A stretch of DNA of 57,827 nucleotides from Thermomonas sp. (lineage in GTDB: Bacteria > Pseudomonadota > Gammaproteobacteria > Xanthomonadales > Xanthomonadaceae). This document shows, in pieces, positions 35,761 through 45,059 of the stretch. Location of the stretch: contig NZ_JADZDS010000043.1 in the NCBI RefSeq assembly GCF_020850895.1, positions 1-57,827 of the forward strand, in the 5' to 3' direction. The notes under the pieces are model-generated. The model did no database searches. It worked only from the letters and a program-made list of their open reading frames with translations, and was not told where the DNA came from. How positions within the stretch are numbered: position 1 is the stretch's first letter; each line of letters begins with the position of its first letter. Made by a program: the position numbers and the translations under genes.

Positions 35761-37047
35761 ATGCGATTGCCCGAGCCCCCGAGACGTGCACCGATCCTGC
35801 TGGGCTTCAGCGGCGGGATGGACTCCACGGTCCTCCTGCATCTGCTCGCCACGGATCCAGGGATCCGCGCAACCGGCCTCGGCGCGATCCACGTCCACCA
35901 CGGCCTGCACGCTGCGGCAGACGCGTGGGCAGACCACTGCCTGCGCGCATGCACTGCGTTGGGCGTGCCGTTGCAGGTCGTTCGGGTCGAAGTGGACCGT
36001 TCATCCGGCCTCGGTCTAGAAGGGGCAGCGCGCGCGGCCAGACAACGTGCATTTGCCGCGGCGCTGGACATTGCTGCCATCCTCGCCCTCGCCCACCATC
36101 GCGACGATCAGGCGGAAACCTTCATGCTCCGCGCCCTGCGAGGCGCCGGCACGGATGGGCTTGGCGCAATGCAACAATGGCGACCCTTCCACCGAGGCCA
36201 CCTGTGGCGCCCGCTGCTGGACACCGCCGGCACCGCCCTGCGCGCCTACGCCCAGGAGCATGGCTTGCGCTGGATCGAGGATTCCAGCAATGCGGATGAC
36301 CGCCATGACCGCAACTTCCTGCGCCACCGTGTGCTGCCGCTGCTTCGCGAGCGCTGGCCGCACGCTGACGCCGCCCTGGCGCGAAGTGCGCATCACAGCG
36401 GCAACGCCAGTCGGCTCCTGCTGGCATTGGATCACGCCAACCTTGCCCAAGTCCGGCCCACCGCGCCTGATCGCATCGCGATCCCGGAACTGCTCGCGCT
36501 TGGGCCCGAAGCGCAGGCCCGTGTACTGCGCCTGTGGATGCACGAGCTGGGCCTGCCACCGCTGTCCGACAACGGCGTGGCGCGCGTGCTCCGAGAAGTG
36601 GTCCCTGGCCCGCGCGATCGCCAACCCAGCTACACCTGGCACGGCGCGACAATTTCCCGCTGGTGCGACAGCCTGCACGCAGGCAGTGCGCAATCGTCCG
36701 CGCCGGTTGCCTGGACACTTGCCTGGGACGGTCGCTGCCCGTTGACGCTACCGGACGGCAGTCAACTCATCCTGGAAGGGAACACGGCACTCGATGCCCC
36801 GATCCAGATCCGCACGCGGCACGGGGGGGAACGCATTCGCCTGCCCGGACGCACACATTCGAGCAGCCTGAAACACCTGCTGCAGGCACTCCAGCTTCCG
36901 CCGTGGGCGCGCGCCAGGCTGCCCCTCCTGGTCGCTGCCGACGGTGAAATCCTTGCCGCTGGCGACCAGTTGGTCTCGGATCGACTGGCGCGCATGCTCG
37001 GTGCTGACCCGGAGAGCCCCGCACGAATCCGATGGCAGCGCGCCTGA
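35761..37047 (+). CDS. tilS: tRNA(Ile)-lysidine synthase
   Basis: TilS makes lysidine at position 34 of the AUA-reading tRNA-Ile, which is essential for decoding. The 428-residue protein has the ATP loop FSGGMDSTVLL near residue 20, the HHGLHAAADAWADHC motif, LALAHHRDDQAETFMLR, and an NFLRHRVLPLL segment, then the TilS C-terminal domain with LRL and the final PWARARLPLLV motif. ATG 35761 is preferred because a TANNNT box sits six bases before it; ATG 35722, with AAGG upstream, would add 13 non-family residues (MTWRVETRAYTFT). Confidence 0.94.
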   Translation: MRLPEPPRRAPILLGFSGGMDSTVLLHLLATDPGIRATGLGAIHVHHGLHAAADAWADHCLRACTALGVPLQVVRVEVDRSSGLGLEGAARAARQRAFAAALDIAAILALAHHRDDQAETFMLRALRGAGTDGLGAMQQWRPFHRGHLWRPLLDTAGTALRAYAQEHGLRWIEDSSNADDRHDRNFLRHRVLPLLRERWPHADAALARSAHHSGNASRLLLALDHANLAQVRPTAPDRIAIPELLALGPEAQARVLRLWMHELGLPPLSDNGVARVLREVVPGPRDRQPSYTWHGATISRWCDSLHAGSAQSSAPVAWTLAWDGRCPLTLPDGSQLILEGNTALDAPIQIRTRHGGERIRLPGRTHSSSLKHLLQALQLPPWARARLPLLVAADGEILAAGDQLVSDRLARMLGADPESPARIRWQRA

Positions 37048-37065
37048 CCAAGCCGACGGACGTAT

Positions 37066-37071
37066 TAGAAT
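37066..37071 (+). promoter_or_regulatory. Leaderless-type -10 box before xseB
   Basis: TAGAAT is followed by exactly six bases (CCAATC) and the xseB ATG at 37078, the same geometry as accA, tilS, darP and maf. No ribosome-binding site is present. Confidence 0.55.
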
Positions 37072-37077
37072 CCAATC

Positions 37078-37335
37078 ATGGCCAAGCGCTCCCATCCCGA
37101 ACCGTCCCCAGTTGCCGATTTCGAAGCCTCGATGCAGGCATTGGAGGACTTGGTCGGGAAAATGGAAACCGGCGGCATGACTTTGGAAGAATCGCTTGCC
37201 GCCTACGAGTGCGGCGTACAACTCTACCGGCGCCTGCAGGCGGCGCTGGAACAAGCGGAACAGCGCGTGCGCACGCTGGCCGATCCTGCTGCACCCGAAG
37301 ACGCCCGCAACTTCGATCCCGGCCGCGATGGCTGA
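37078..37335 (+). CDS. xseB: Exodeoxyribonuclease VII small subunit
   Basis: XseB forms with XseA (not in this window) the processive single-strand exonuclease VII. The 85-residue protein has the family helices: [32 protein letters not shown] followed by [18 protein letters not shown]. Size and motif (LExLVxxMExGxxxLEESLxxYExG) are typical. Its last 8 bases overlap ispA, so xseB and ispA are coupled, the usual xseB-ispA order. Confidence 0.95.
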   Translation: MAKRSHPEPSPVADFEASMQALEDLVGKMETGGMTLEESLAAYECGVQLYRRLQAALEQAEQRVRTLADPAAPEDARNFDPGRDG

Positions 37336-38242
37336 AGGCTCCCTCGAGCGCTGGGGCAACCGGATCGAAGCGACGCTCGGACGCCTCCTCGACGCCCCGG
37401 GACACACGCCGCAACGCCTGCATGCCGCGATGCGGCACGCAACCCTCGCCGGCGGCAAGCGCGTGCGTCCGCTGCTGGTCTATGCCACCGGAACAGCCTT
37501 CGATATGGCCGAAGCGGATCTGGACCACGTCGCCGCGGCTGTCGAACTCATCCATTGCTACTCGCTGGTCCACGACGACCTGCCGTCGATGGACGATGAC
37601 ACACTGCGCCGCGGCCGCCCAACCGTGCACGTCGCCTACGGCGTGGCCACCGCAATCCTGGCCGGCGACGCCCTGCAGGCGCTGGCCTTCGAAACGCTCG
37701 CCAGCGCACCCCTCCCTTCAGAGCGGCGCTGCGCCATGCTGGCCGAACTCGCGCAGGCCGCAGGCGCAGGCGGCATGTGTGGTGGACAAGCGCTGGACAT
37801 CGACGCGACCGGCGGCCATGAACCGAAGCCCCCTGCGGACCCTGGGTCGCCATCCACCCAGCGACTGGCCGCACTGGAGCACATGCACGCACTGAAAACC
37901 GGAGCGCTGCTGCGCTGCGGGATCCGACTCGGCGCACTCGCCGCAGGCGTTGACGCCGCCACCCGCGACAGCTTGGATCGCTACGCCGACGCGCTGGGCC
38001 TGGCTTTCCAGATCCGCGACGACCTGCTCGACGTCGAAGGGGACAGCGACCTGCTGGGCAAGACCGCCGGCAAGGACGTTGCCCAAGGCAAGGAAACCTT
38101 TCCCGCATTGCTGGGGATCCATGCCAGCCGCGACCGCCTCGTGCACCTGCTGGCAGTGATGCAGCAGTCGCTCTCGGACGCCGGCATCCAGGCCACCGCC
38201 CTGTCCAAACTGGCACGACAGGTGGTCGAACGCAGCCACTGA
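37328..38242 (+). CDS. ispA: (2E,6E)-Farnesyl diphosphate synthase
   Basis: IspA makes farnesyl diphosphate from IPP and DMAPP, feeding UppS and ubiquinone side chains. The 304-residue protein has [10 protein letters not shown], the first Asp-rich motif in [18 protein letters not shown], the QALDIDATG segment, KTGALLRCG, and the second Asp-rich motif [14 protein letters not shown], followed by [12 protein letters not shown]. All metal ligands are present. ATG 37328 overlaps the xseB end by 8 bp. dxs does not follow; a CHASE2 gene comes 12 bp later. Confidence 0.96.
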   Translation: MAEGSLERWGNRIEATLGRLLDAPGHTPQRLHAAMRHATLAGGKRVRPLLVYATGTAFDMAEADLDHVAAAVELIHCYSLVHDDLPSMDDDTLRRGRPTVHVAYGVATAILAGDALQALAFETLASAPLPSERRCAMLAELAQAAGAGGMCGGQALDIDATGGHEPKPPADPGSPSTQRLAALEHMHALKTGALLRCGIRLGALAAGVDAATRDSLDRYADALGLAFQIRDDLLDVEGDSDLLGKTAGKDVAQGKETFPALLGIHASRDRLVHLLAVMQQSLSDAGIQATALSKLARQVVERSH

Positions 38243-38254
38243 TGGACTGAAACC

Positions 38255-40132
38255 ATGGCGCAGAAGAAACGCATCCGCCACCTGCAGGACAGCTTCGACG
38301 CCTCCATCGCGTCGTTGGCGGTGTGGTTCATGGAAACCTGGTCGCGGGTCGAACGCGGCTACCGGCGTCCGCTGACGCGCCTCGCCCTGCGCCTGAAGTT
38401 CGCGTTCTATCCACTGCTCGCGTTCGCCGCAATCGGCTGGCTGGGATGGGACTACGGGAATAACCGCAACCTGAACTCTGCCGAGGACAGCGTCTTCGAC
38501 ACCATTCTCCGCTGGCGTCCGGCTGAGCCAAAGCCGTCCAACCAGACCGTGGTTGTCGAGATTGACGATTGTTCGCTGGAATGGACGCGCGCGCAGGGCA
38601 TCGGGGTCTGGCCGTGGCCGCGGTCGGTCCATGCCGACCTGCTGGACGCACTGGACCGTGCCGGGGTCAAGGCGATCGGGGTCGACGTGCAGTTCATCGA
38701 CCGCAACCCTGCCGACCCGGACGGCGACGGCATGCTGGACGCCATCGCAGCCGGGAGCAACGGGCGGTTCATGTTCGCGTCCGCACGCCAAAACGAGGCT
38801 TTTGACCCAGTCTCCCCACTCCATGCCGCACAGGTCCCGGGCGCGTTTCGGCTCACCCCGGAGGCAACTGCGCCCGGGCCCAAGGTCGCAATCCTGCTGC
38901 CCTACGGCGCGGCCATGACCCGCAACTCTGCGCTGACCAACGTCAATCGCGGCGAAGACGGCATCCTGCGCGACGTGCCCTTGCGCGCTGAGATCGGGGA
39001 CTGGGGCCTGCCCACACTGCCGCTGCGGATCGCCACCCGCCTGCAGCACCGGCCCGCAGACAGCTATCCCGCCTCGGTACGGGTGAACTGGCGCGAACAT
39101 TCCAAGATCCCCTACATCAGCGCTGCCAACCTGCTTGCCGGCGAACGCGTCTGTGGCGACAGGACGCAGGCACCTCCGAACCTGCGCGGCACCGTCGCAC
39201 TGGTGGGCTACACCGCTTCCGGGATCAGCGACAGCAAGCCGACGCCGCTGAATTCCTCCATGCCTGGGGTCGAAGTGTGGGCCGAGGCCACCGACGCCCT
39301 GATCCATGACAGCGCGATCTGGATGCCGCCGCCTTCGTTCAAATACATGCTGGCCGCTCTGTTGGTGATCCTGACCTGCTATGCATTTTGGCGCGGCGAG
39401 CCGCATGAGGACATGGATGCGATCTTCTTCGCCGTGAACCTGCTGATCCTGCTGGTCGCCTGCATCGGATTGACCTATTTCGGCATTTTCCTCGACGTTT
39501 TCGCCTCCATCGGCTTCATCAGCCTCTGTTTCGGGCTGTGCCGCTCGTATGCTTCGGTGCAACGCGGCCACGCGGTCGGCAACAACGACTACCGCGATGA
39601 ATACGACCCGCAGAAACACGCCAGCCTGTCGATGGCGCGACTGCGCTTCGTCGCCAATCCGGATCTGGATGCCTTCGCCGCGCTGCGCGGACGGCGCGAA
39701 TACCGCCGCCTGCTGCGGCGCATGATCTACTCCGGCAGCAAGGCAGTGATGGTCGAGGGCATCGTCGAGCGCAAGAGTTGGCTGCACGCCATCCTCGACG
39801 ACCTCATGGTCCTGATCTGGACCGGAGACACCACCAAGGATGCCCTGGCCGAGGCCAAGCTCGAGCTGGACAAGTTGCATCGCCACCTGAATGGGGGTGA
39901 CTTGCGACTGGAAGACTATGGCCGGGTTCTGGTATGTATTTCCGTTGCAGAGATAGACGATGATGATGACAGCACCAGCCGAGGCGAGCGCCTGCGCCTG
40001 CGCGAACTCCTCGGCCAAGACCTGAACAACAACGACGAATACCCGCTGGTCGCCGACAACGCCCTCACCATCAAGTCGGCACACACACTCGATTTCGACC
40101 TCGAACCGCCACGAGACAAGGAAGATCCATGA
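38255..40132 (+). CDS. CHASE2-domain membrane sensor protein with unknown C-terminal output
   Basis: The 625-residue protein has a first membrane helix (about 46-64), an extracytoplasmic CHASE2 region (about 75-355) with VVVEIDDCSLEW, WPWPRSVHADLL, and VKAIGVDVQF, and then three membrane helices (about 362-432). CHASE2 domains sense unknown outside signals and usually feed cyclase, kinase or diguanylate-cyclase domains. Here the cytoplasmic tail (about 433-625) is none of those: it is charged, rich in Arg and Leu early, and has an acidic run (EIDDDDDS). No catalytic motif was recognised. It overlaps the next gene, an M48 protease, by 4 bp. Confidence 0.83.
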   Translation: MAQKKRIRHLQDSFDASIASLAVWFMETWSRVERGYRRPLTRLALRLKFAFYPLLAFAAIGWLGWDYGNNRNLNSAEDSVFDTILRWRPAEPKPSNQTVVVEIDDCSLEWTRAQGIGVWPWPRSVHADLLDALDRAGVKAIGVDVQFIDRNPADPDGDGMLDAIAAGSNGRFMFASARQNEAFDPVSPLHAAQVPGAFRLTPEATAPGPKVAILLPYGAAMTRNSALTNVNRGEDGILRDVPLRAEIGDWGLPTLPLRIATRLQHRPADSYPASVRVNWREHSKIPYISAANLLAGERVCGDRTQAPPNLRGTVALVGYTASGISDSKPTPLNSSMPGVEVWAEATDALIHDSAIWMPPPSFKYMLAALLVILTCYAFWRGEPHEDMDAIFFAVNLLILLVACIGLTYFGIFLDVFASIGFISLCFGLCRSYASVQRGHAVGNNDYRDEYDPQKHASLSMARLRFVANPDLDAFAALRGRREYRRLLRRMIYSGSKAVMVEGIVERKSWLHAILDDLMVLIWTGDTTKDALAEAKLELDKLHRHLNGGDLRLEDYGRVLVCISVAEIDDDDDSTSRGERLRLRELLGQDLNNNDEYPLVADNALTIKSAHTLDFDLEPPRDKEDP

Positions 40133-41478
40133 AACACGCAATCGCACGCATGGTCCTCGCCAGCGTCACGCTCGCAGTGTCCGGAGTACTGATGGCTGCA
40201 CAGGCCGGTTCCCCGGCCACCGTGGTCAAGCCCAAGGTTGACGTCCACGCAACCGCCTCCTTCAGCGCACCCACCGTCACCACCCTCAACAACAGGGCCA
40301 GTGTCAACGTCATCGGCCAGGAAGGCCTGTGGTTCAAACTGGCCCTCGCCGATGGCCAAACCGGCTACGTGCGCGTCAATGAAATCCGGATTGCCTACGG
40401 CAGGAACGACAGCGGCGGCAGTGCGGCGGCGTTGTTCTCCGGCCGATCCGGCGGCGGCCGAACGGCCGAAACCGCGAGCGTGCGCGGCCTCGACGAAAGC
40501 AAGCTGAAGGCAGCCAACTTCGATGCCGAACAACTCGCGCTCATGGAGTCCTACCGCGTCTCGATCGATGAAGCCAACAGCGCGGCGGCGCGCAACCATT
40601 GGGTGGCCACGTCGGTGCCGTACGCCAGCGAGTTCAAGCCGAGCCAGAACCAGGCCAGCAGCCAAACGTCGCGCAGCGGCGCCCGTACCGGCCTGCGCGC
40701 CCTCGGAGGGGCACTCTCGTCCTTCCTTCCGGGCAGTTCCGGTAGCGCGGCAAGGGCAGCCTCGAACCACAGCGACGCCATCGTCGGCAAATCCGATGCC
40801 GAGGTCCTGCAGGAAGAACTCGAGCTCGGGCCGTTGATCGCCGGGCGGGTCTTGGGCGCGGCGCCATTGGTCAACGATCGGGCCATCCAGCATCGTGTCA
40901 ACCTGATTGGCCGCTGGCTGGCTTCCCAGACCAGCCGGCCGGACCTGCCGTGGACGTTCGGCGTGATCGATGATGGTGAAATCAATGCATTCGCCGCACC
41001 CGGCGGCTACATCCTGATCACGCGCGGCCTATACGACCTGCTGTCAAGCGACGCAGAGGTGGCCGCAGTGCTGGGCCACGAACTCGGCCACGTCGTCCAG
41101 CGCGATCATTACGAAGTGATCCGCAAGCAGGAACTCCAGGCGGCCGGGCGCGAGGTGGTGATGAGTCAGGTCAACACCGGCGGCGGCTTGGCCGGCAGCC
41201 TTGCGCGCGACTTCATCGAGCGCAATGGCGCGGCGATCATGATGACCCAACTCGACCGAAACGCTGAATACCGCGCCGACCAAGCGGCCGGCATCTACCT
41301 CGCCCGTGGCGGTTTCAACCCACTGGAACTGTACGTCGTGCTGCAGAAGATGGCTTCGGAGGGCTCCTCCTCGCCACGCATGGCCGGGCTGTACAAGACC
41401 CATCCCTCGCTGGACAAGCGGCTGGATGCCTTGGACAAGAGTGGTTACAAGGACCTGCAGGCCTATCTCGATCGTTGA
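40129..41478 (+). CDS. SH3-domain M48-family metalloprotease
   Basis: This 449-residue secreted or periplasmic protein has a signal peptide (residues 1-26, cleaved after MAAQA), an SH3-like domain (about 32-90, KVDVHATASFSAPTV...), and a Ser/Gly/Arg-rich linker. An M48 peptidase domain follows with zinc motif HELGH (H317, E318, H321) and the third ligand E380 in NAEYRADQA, ending with THPSLDKRLDAL. BepA-like M48 enzymes degrade or mature outer-membrane proteins. It is co-translated with the CHASE2 protein (ATGA overlap), so the sensor may control or stabilise it. Its substrate is unknown. Confidence 0.9.
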   Translation: MKHAIARMVLASVTLAVSGVLMAAQAGSPATVVKPKVDVHATASFSAPTVTTLNNRASVNVIGQEGLWFKLALADGQTGYVRVNEIRIAYGRNDSGGSAAALFSGRSGGGRTAETASVRGLDESKLKAANFDAEQLALMESYRVSIDEANSAAARNHWVATSVPYASEFKPSQNQASSQTSRSGARTGLRALGGALSSFLPGSSGSAARAASNHSDAIVGKSDAEVLQEELELGPLIAGRVLGAAPLVNDRAIQHRVNLIGRWLASQTSRPDLPWTFGVIDDGEINAFAAPGGYILITRGLYDLLSSDAEVAAVLGHELGHVVQRDHYEVIRKQELQAAGREVVMSQVNTGGGLAGSLARDFIERNGAAIMMTQLDRNAEYRADQAAGIYLARGGFNPLELYVVLQKMASEGSSSPRMAGLYKTHPSLDKRLDALDKSGYKDLQAYLDR

Positions 41479-41498
41479 CTCCGGCAGGTTGAAGGATC

Positions 41499-41528
41499 GA
41501 ATCCGGCCGCTCACCCGCGGCCGGATTC
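41499..41528 (+). terminator. Terminator-like hairpin after the M48 gene
   Basis: GAATCCGGCCGC and GCGGCCGGATTC form a perfect 12-bp stem with a 6-base loop (TCACCC), 20 bases after the stop codon. Only a short ATTT follows, so it may act as a weak intrinsic terminator or protect the mRNA end. Confidence 0.6.
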
Positions 41529-41824
41529 ATTTCGGCACCAACCGATCCTGATGGGATGCACGAGGGGCGGCAAGCCCCACCTTCCGGAACGCATCCACGA
41601 GGAACGGGGGCGACGATGATCCGGCCGAATTGACCCTGCGACACCCGCGGCTGCCTGATCGACCTGGTGCGATCGCCATGAAACCCGGGTCACCGCGCTC
41701 CCATGCAAACCGCTGCCCGATTCTCCGCCAGGCCTGCGTGCAGTGCCCCTCCCTCCCGCACCAACGACAACGCCGACAGCCTCGCGGCCGTCGGCGCTGT
41801 TCCGGCACGACCGGATCGGAACGC
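41529..41824. other. Intergenic stretch between convergent genes
   Basis: No gene is supported in these 296 bases between the M48 protease gene and the DUF4870 gene. Small GC-rich hairpins are seen, for example GGGGCGGCAAGCCCC near 41562 and CGCCGAC/GTCGGCG at 41771-41796, which could end the DUF4870 transcript from the other side. Confidence 0.4.
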
Positions 41825-42166
41825 TTACTTGATCAGACGCAGCGAGAATGGGTAGCGATAGTTTTCGCCCTTGTTGACGGCGACGCCGGCAAGGATGCAG
41901 AAGACGAGGTTGACCAGCCACACAACCGGCATCAACAAGCCGCCGATGATGATGATCGCCAGGATCATGCAGGCGACATAGGCAATCGCGATCATGATCT
42001 GGAAGTTCAATGCTTCCTTGGACTGTTCGATCAGCCACGCTTTCTCGGCCTTGTCCTTGTTGGTCAGCCAGATGATCAGGGGGACGATGAAGCCCAGCAG
42101 GATGCCGGACAGGTGGGTCAGCATTGCCAGCGAACGGTCTTCAGAAGGTGCAGTGGTCTCATTCAT
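41825..42166 (-). CDS. DUF4870 (Tic20-like) small membrane protein
   Basis: The 113-residue protein has an N-terminal soluble tail with EDRSLAMLTHLSGILLGFIVPLIIWL (first helix), then the conserved KDKAEKAWLIEQSKEALNFQIMI segment, then two membrane helices ending in VNKGENYRYPFSLRLIK. This is the DUF4870 family, of unknown function and distantly like Tic20. ATG 42166 is preferred over an in-frame ATG at 42211 because the family core starts about 5 residues later; GGGGA lies upstream. It stands alone, with a TATGCT box (minus strand, 42208-42213) as possible promoter. Confidence 0.88.
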   Translation of the reverse strand: MNETTAPSEDRSLAMLTHLSGILLGFIVPLIIWLTNKDKAEKAWLIEQSKEALNFQIMIAIAYVACMILAIIIIGGLLMPVVWLVNLVFCILAGVAVNKGENYRYPFSLRLIK

Positions 42167-42300
42167 TGTTTGTTTCCCCGATGTCGGCGCAGGCCCGCGC
42201 CCAAACAGCATAACGCGAATCCGGAAAAATGCAGGCCAATTTCAGCATCCAGGGCAACGCTGATTGAGTCGGCATTGCCTGCCGACCAGGGATGGTTGGC

Positions 42301-42332
42301 CGCGGATCGATCACCGAAGTGATTGATCCGCG
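42301..42332 (-). terminator. UUCG-tetraloop hairpin after the DUF1501 gene
   Basis: On the minus strand CGCGGATCAATCAC-TTCG-GTGATCGATCCGCG forms a 14-bp stem (one mismatch) with a C(UUCG)G tetraloop, 58 bases downstream of the DUF1501 stop. No U-run follows, so it may be a terminator with Rho help or an RNA-end stabiliser. Confidence 0.5.
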
Positions 42333-42389
42333 TGAGCCAGAAGGCGGATTCGGGCCCGACCCTCGCTCTACTGCAGCTGCATCGATGGA

Positions 42390-43538
42390 TCAGACCAGAC
42401 CCGACAGGGGCGGCAATCCCACGCTGTCCGGAAACACCCGACCAGCCAGCACGTCGCCGGCAACCCCGAGGTGGTCGCGTAGCACGCCCTTGAACATTGC
42501 CCGCAAGTCAGTGGTGGTCCGCAGGTCACGCCCTTCGTTGAGCTGTGATTGACCCAGCCCCGGCCAATCGCCGGCGATGCGCCCGCCCTTGACCGCACCA
42601 CCGACCAGCAGCGCCGTACCGCCGGTGCCGTGGTCGGTGCCACCGGTGCCGTTGATCGCTGCGGTGCGCCCGAATTCCGTCACCACTGCCACCACGGTGT
42701 TCCTCCAGATCGGCTGCGCACCGCCGTGAAACGCCTTCAAGCCCTCGTCCAACTCGGCGAGTTTGCGGTTCAGCACCGCCAGTTCATTGCCGTGGGTGTC
42801 CCAGCCTGTGTCCTCGACGAATCCGATCCGCGGCCCGGTGGCGGCGGACATGAATTTCGCGGCCGCCGCCATCGCCTGTGGCAATCGCAGTCCTCCCTGG
42901 CCACGTCCGGCCGGGGTGCCCTCCATCCCGGTATCGATTGCTGCAAAGGTGGGCGCCAAGGCGGGATCAGCCGCGTACAACATCTGCAGCTGCTGCCACA
43001 GGATCGGGTCCACTCCGGTCGCCAGCGGGGGCGACCAAGTCGAGACATCGCCACTGCCGCGCATCGCCAGCGGCATCACCGCCGACAGCGCCAAGCCCTT
43101 GCTGTCCGGCATGGAAGCCACGCAACGGTTGAGCCAGCCGGAGGTGCCGCCGGTGCCTGCAGTGCCGTTCTCCACGCAATCCTGGGCTTCGAAGTGCGAA
43201 CGCTGGCGATACGGCGGCGCCACCGCCACCACCGGTAGCAGCTGCCGTTGTGCGAACAGGCTGGCGGAGAAAGCCAGACTGCCGTGCAGGGAGAAATCGC
43301 CATCCAGAGGCAACGCTGCAGGCTGTCCCTGGGCATGCACGAAAGTGCCACGCAATGCCGCAAACGCTGGATCCCCCTGGGCCTGCAACAGGTGCATGCC
43401 GTCCAGTCCGCCGCGCAACAACACCAGCAAGAATCGGGAGTCCGTCGCCGAAGTCGCTGCCAAGGCGAATTTGGGAAGTATCGCCAGCGCCAGCGCGCCG
43501 GAACCGAATTTCAGGAAACCACGTCGATCAAGTTGCAT
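42390..43538 (-). CDS. DUF1501 Tat-exported protein (sulfatase-like fold)
   Basis: The 382-residue protein begins MQLDRRGFLKFGSG with the twin-arginine pair R5-R6, so folded Tat export is expected. The body has LVLLRGGLDGMHLL near residue 37 and GWDTHGNE in the second half, plus the VTEFGRTAAINGTGGTDHGTGG motif of the family. DUF1501 resembles the alkaline-phosphatase/sulfatase fold; its substrate is unknown. ATG 43538 lies one base after the DUF1800 stop with GGAGGG upstream, so the pair is coupled. Confidence 0.92.
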   Translation of the reverse strand: MQLDRRGFLKFGSGALALAILPKFALAATSATDSRFLLVLLRGGLDGMHLLQAQGDPAFAALRGTFVHAQGQPAALPLDGDFSLHGSLAFSASLFAQRQLLPVVAVAPPYRQRSHFEAQDCVENGTAGTGGTSGWLNRCVASMPDSKGLALSAVMPLAMRGSGDVSTWSPPLATGVDPILWQQLQMLYAADPALAPTFAAIDTGMEGTPAGRGQGGLRLPQAMAAAAKFMSAATGPRIGFVEDTGWDTHGNELAVLNRKLAELDEGLKAFHGGAQPIWRNTVVAVVTEFGRTAAINGTGGTDHGTGGTALLVGGAVKGGRIAGDWPGLGQSQLNEGRDLRTTTDLRAMFKGVLRDHLGVAGDVLAGRVFPDSVGLPPLSGLV

Positions 43539-43539
43539 C

Positions 43540-44976
43540 TCACGCCCTCCACTGGAACGCAGGGCTCGCCAACAGCAAAGCCACGCCCTGTTGCACCGAT
43601 TCGGCACGCCGCAACGCAGTGGCGGTCTGCCCGTCCAGCGCACCGCCCAGAACGGCCTGGCCAAGTTGGAGCGGCGTGCTCCCTGCCATCGCAGGCAAGC
43701 GGTCGGCCATCTCCTGCGCAGCCTGCACGCGCTTGTACAGGGCATCGGGCCCGCCCCAATCGGCGGCGACGTCGCCAAACCCAGCCGGTGATCGCGGTTG
43801 GAACGGAGGTTGGCCCAAGCGTGCCTGAAGCTGCAGGGCCAGGGTGATGTCGGCCCGGTCATCGAGTCGGCAAGCGCGCAGGGAGGAAATGATGAAGTCA
43901 TCCGGCGTCTTGAACTTGCGCGCCTGGTCCGACCACGCTTCGTCGGATGCCAGCAGGGTACGGCAGACATCCGCGATGTCCCCGCCGCTGGCCAACCAGG
44001 TGCGCGCCATGCGCTCCACCAGGACCGCGGGAGGATCGTCGGCCACGAAGTGCCGCGCCAACTTCAACGACAGGTGATGCGCAGTGGCGGGGTGGACGGC
44101 AAGGTCGTGCAGGATCGCCACCCCCTGCGCTTCTCCCTGCTGACGATACGTTTTCCCGAACACCTTGCGCCCACCGGGTTCGTGGGCAGCCGCCCTGAAC
44201 ACGAAACCCAGCCCGCCACCCGCACCAATGCGATCCCTTGGGCGCAGCACGCTCCAGCCGGTGATCGCCTTGGCGAACTCGACGACGTCGGTTTGGCTGT
44301 AGCCAGCGTTCACGCCCAGTGTGTGCAATTCCATGATCTCGCGGGCCAGGTTTTCGTTCAGGCCGAGCCGACGCGCCTGCTGCGGCCGGTTGGAACGTCG
44401 GGCCGCACCCATCGCAATCCGCGAGTCGTCGCCGATCGATCGCTGGTTGTCCAGATAAAGCAGCATCCCGGGATGTCGCTCCACCGCCAGCAGCAGGTCG
44501 GCAAAACGTCCGGTCGCGTTTGGACGGATCGCCTCGCGCTCCATCGGTGCCGCGAACAGCGAGGCAATACGCTTGTCGACTGAAATCGCGAAATGGTTCG
44601 ACCAGAACCGCACCAGCCGCTCGCGGAAGCTGTCGCTGCTGGCCACCGCCACGCCCTGGCGCACGAGCAGTTCGTTCATCAGCGCCCGGCGCAGGCCATC
44701 GCGCCTACCCGCCCGCGGCGGCGTGCCGCGATCCGCACCTGCAGCAGGCGCATCCGCCCTCCGCATTCGGGCATCGCGACGCTGCTGCTGAACCTGCGCG
44801 TACAGCGCCAGATAACCGGGGCTGTCGGTCAGCCCGTCGAAAGCCGCGATGCGCGGCGGCGACCCCAGTTGTGCCAGCAACCAACCGCGCGGATCGCCAT
44901 TGATGGCGGACAGTTCACCCGCGCGCGCACCCAGCCCGAAACGGTTGGCGGCGGCACTGGCCTGCTGGATCGTCAT
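43540..44976 (-). CDS. DUF1800 family protein
   Basis: The 478-residue protein starts IQQASAAANRFGLGARAGEL and has the DUF1800 motifs: ERLVRFWSNHFAISVDK, NENLAREIMELHTLGVNAGYSQTDV, AITGWSV, and HHLSLKLARHFVADDPP, ending AFQWRA. The family regularly pairs with DUF1501 proteins, one gene behind the other, and nothing is known of the chemistry. No membrane anchor is seen, although the partner has a Tat signal, so the two may be exported as a complex. ATG 44976 matches the family core; the earlier in-frame ATG at 45024 adds 16 unrelated residues. Confidence 0.92.
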   Translation of the reverse strand: MTIQQASAAANRFGLGARAGELSAINGDPRGWLLAQLGSPPRIAAFDGLTDSPGYLALYAQVQQQRRDARMRRADAPAAGADRGTPPRAGRRDGLRRALMNELLVRQGVAVASSDSFRERLVRFWSNHFAISVDKRIASLFAAPMEREAIRPNATGRFADLLLAVERHPGMLLYLDNQRSIGDDSRIAMGAARRSNRPQQARRLGLNENLAREIMELHTLGVNAGYSQTDVVEFAKAITGWSVLRPRDRIGAGGGLGFVFRAAAHEPGGRKVFGKTYRQQGEAQGVAILHDLAVHPATAHHLSLKLARHFVADDPPAVLVERMARTWLASGGDIADVCRTLLASDEAWSDQARKFKTPDDFIISSLRACRLDDRADITLALQLQARLGQPPFQPRSPAGFGDVAADWGGPDALYKRVQAAQEMADRLPAMAGSTPLQLGQAVLGGALDGQTATALRRAESVQQGVALLLASPAFQWRA

Positions 44977-45059
44977 GGCCTTGCTCCATCGGGAACAGGA
45001 TCGACAACGAACAAGTCCTGCCATCGGTTGACAGGCCGGGCATCAGCCGAGCAAGCGCA

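Noticed and set aside
37718-40147. An 809-residue open frame antisense to ispA and the CHASE2 gene
   Set aside because: The sense frames carry IspA and CHASE2 motifs; the antisense translation has no recognisable domain and is a high-GC shadow.
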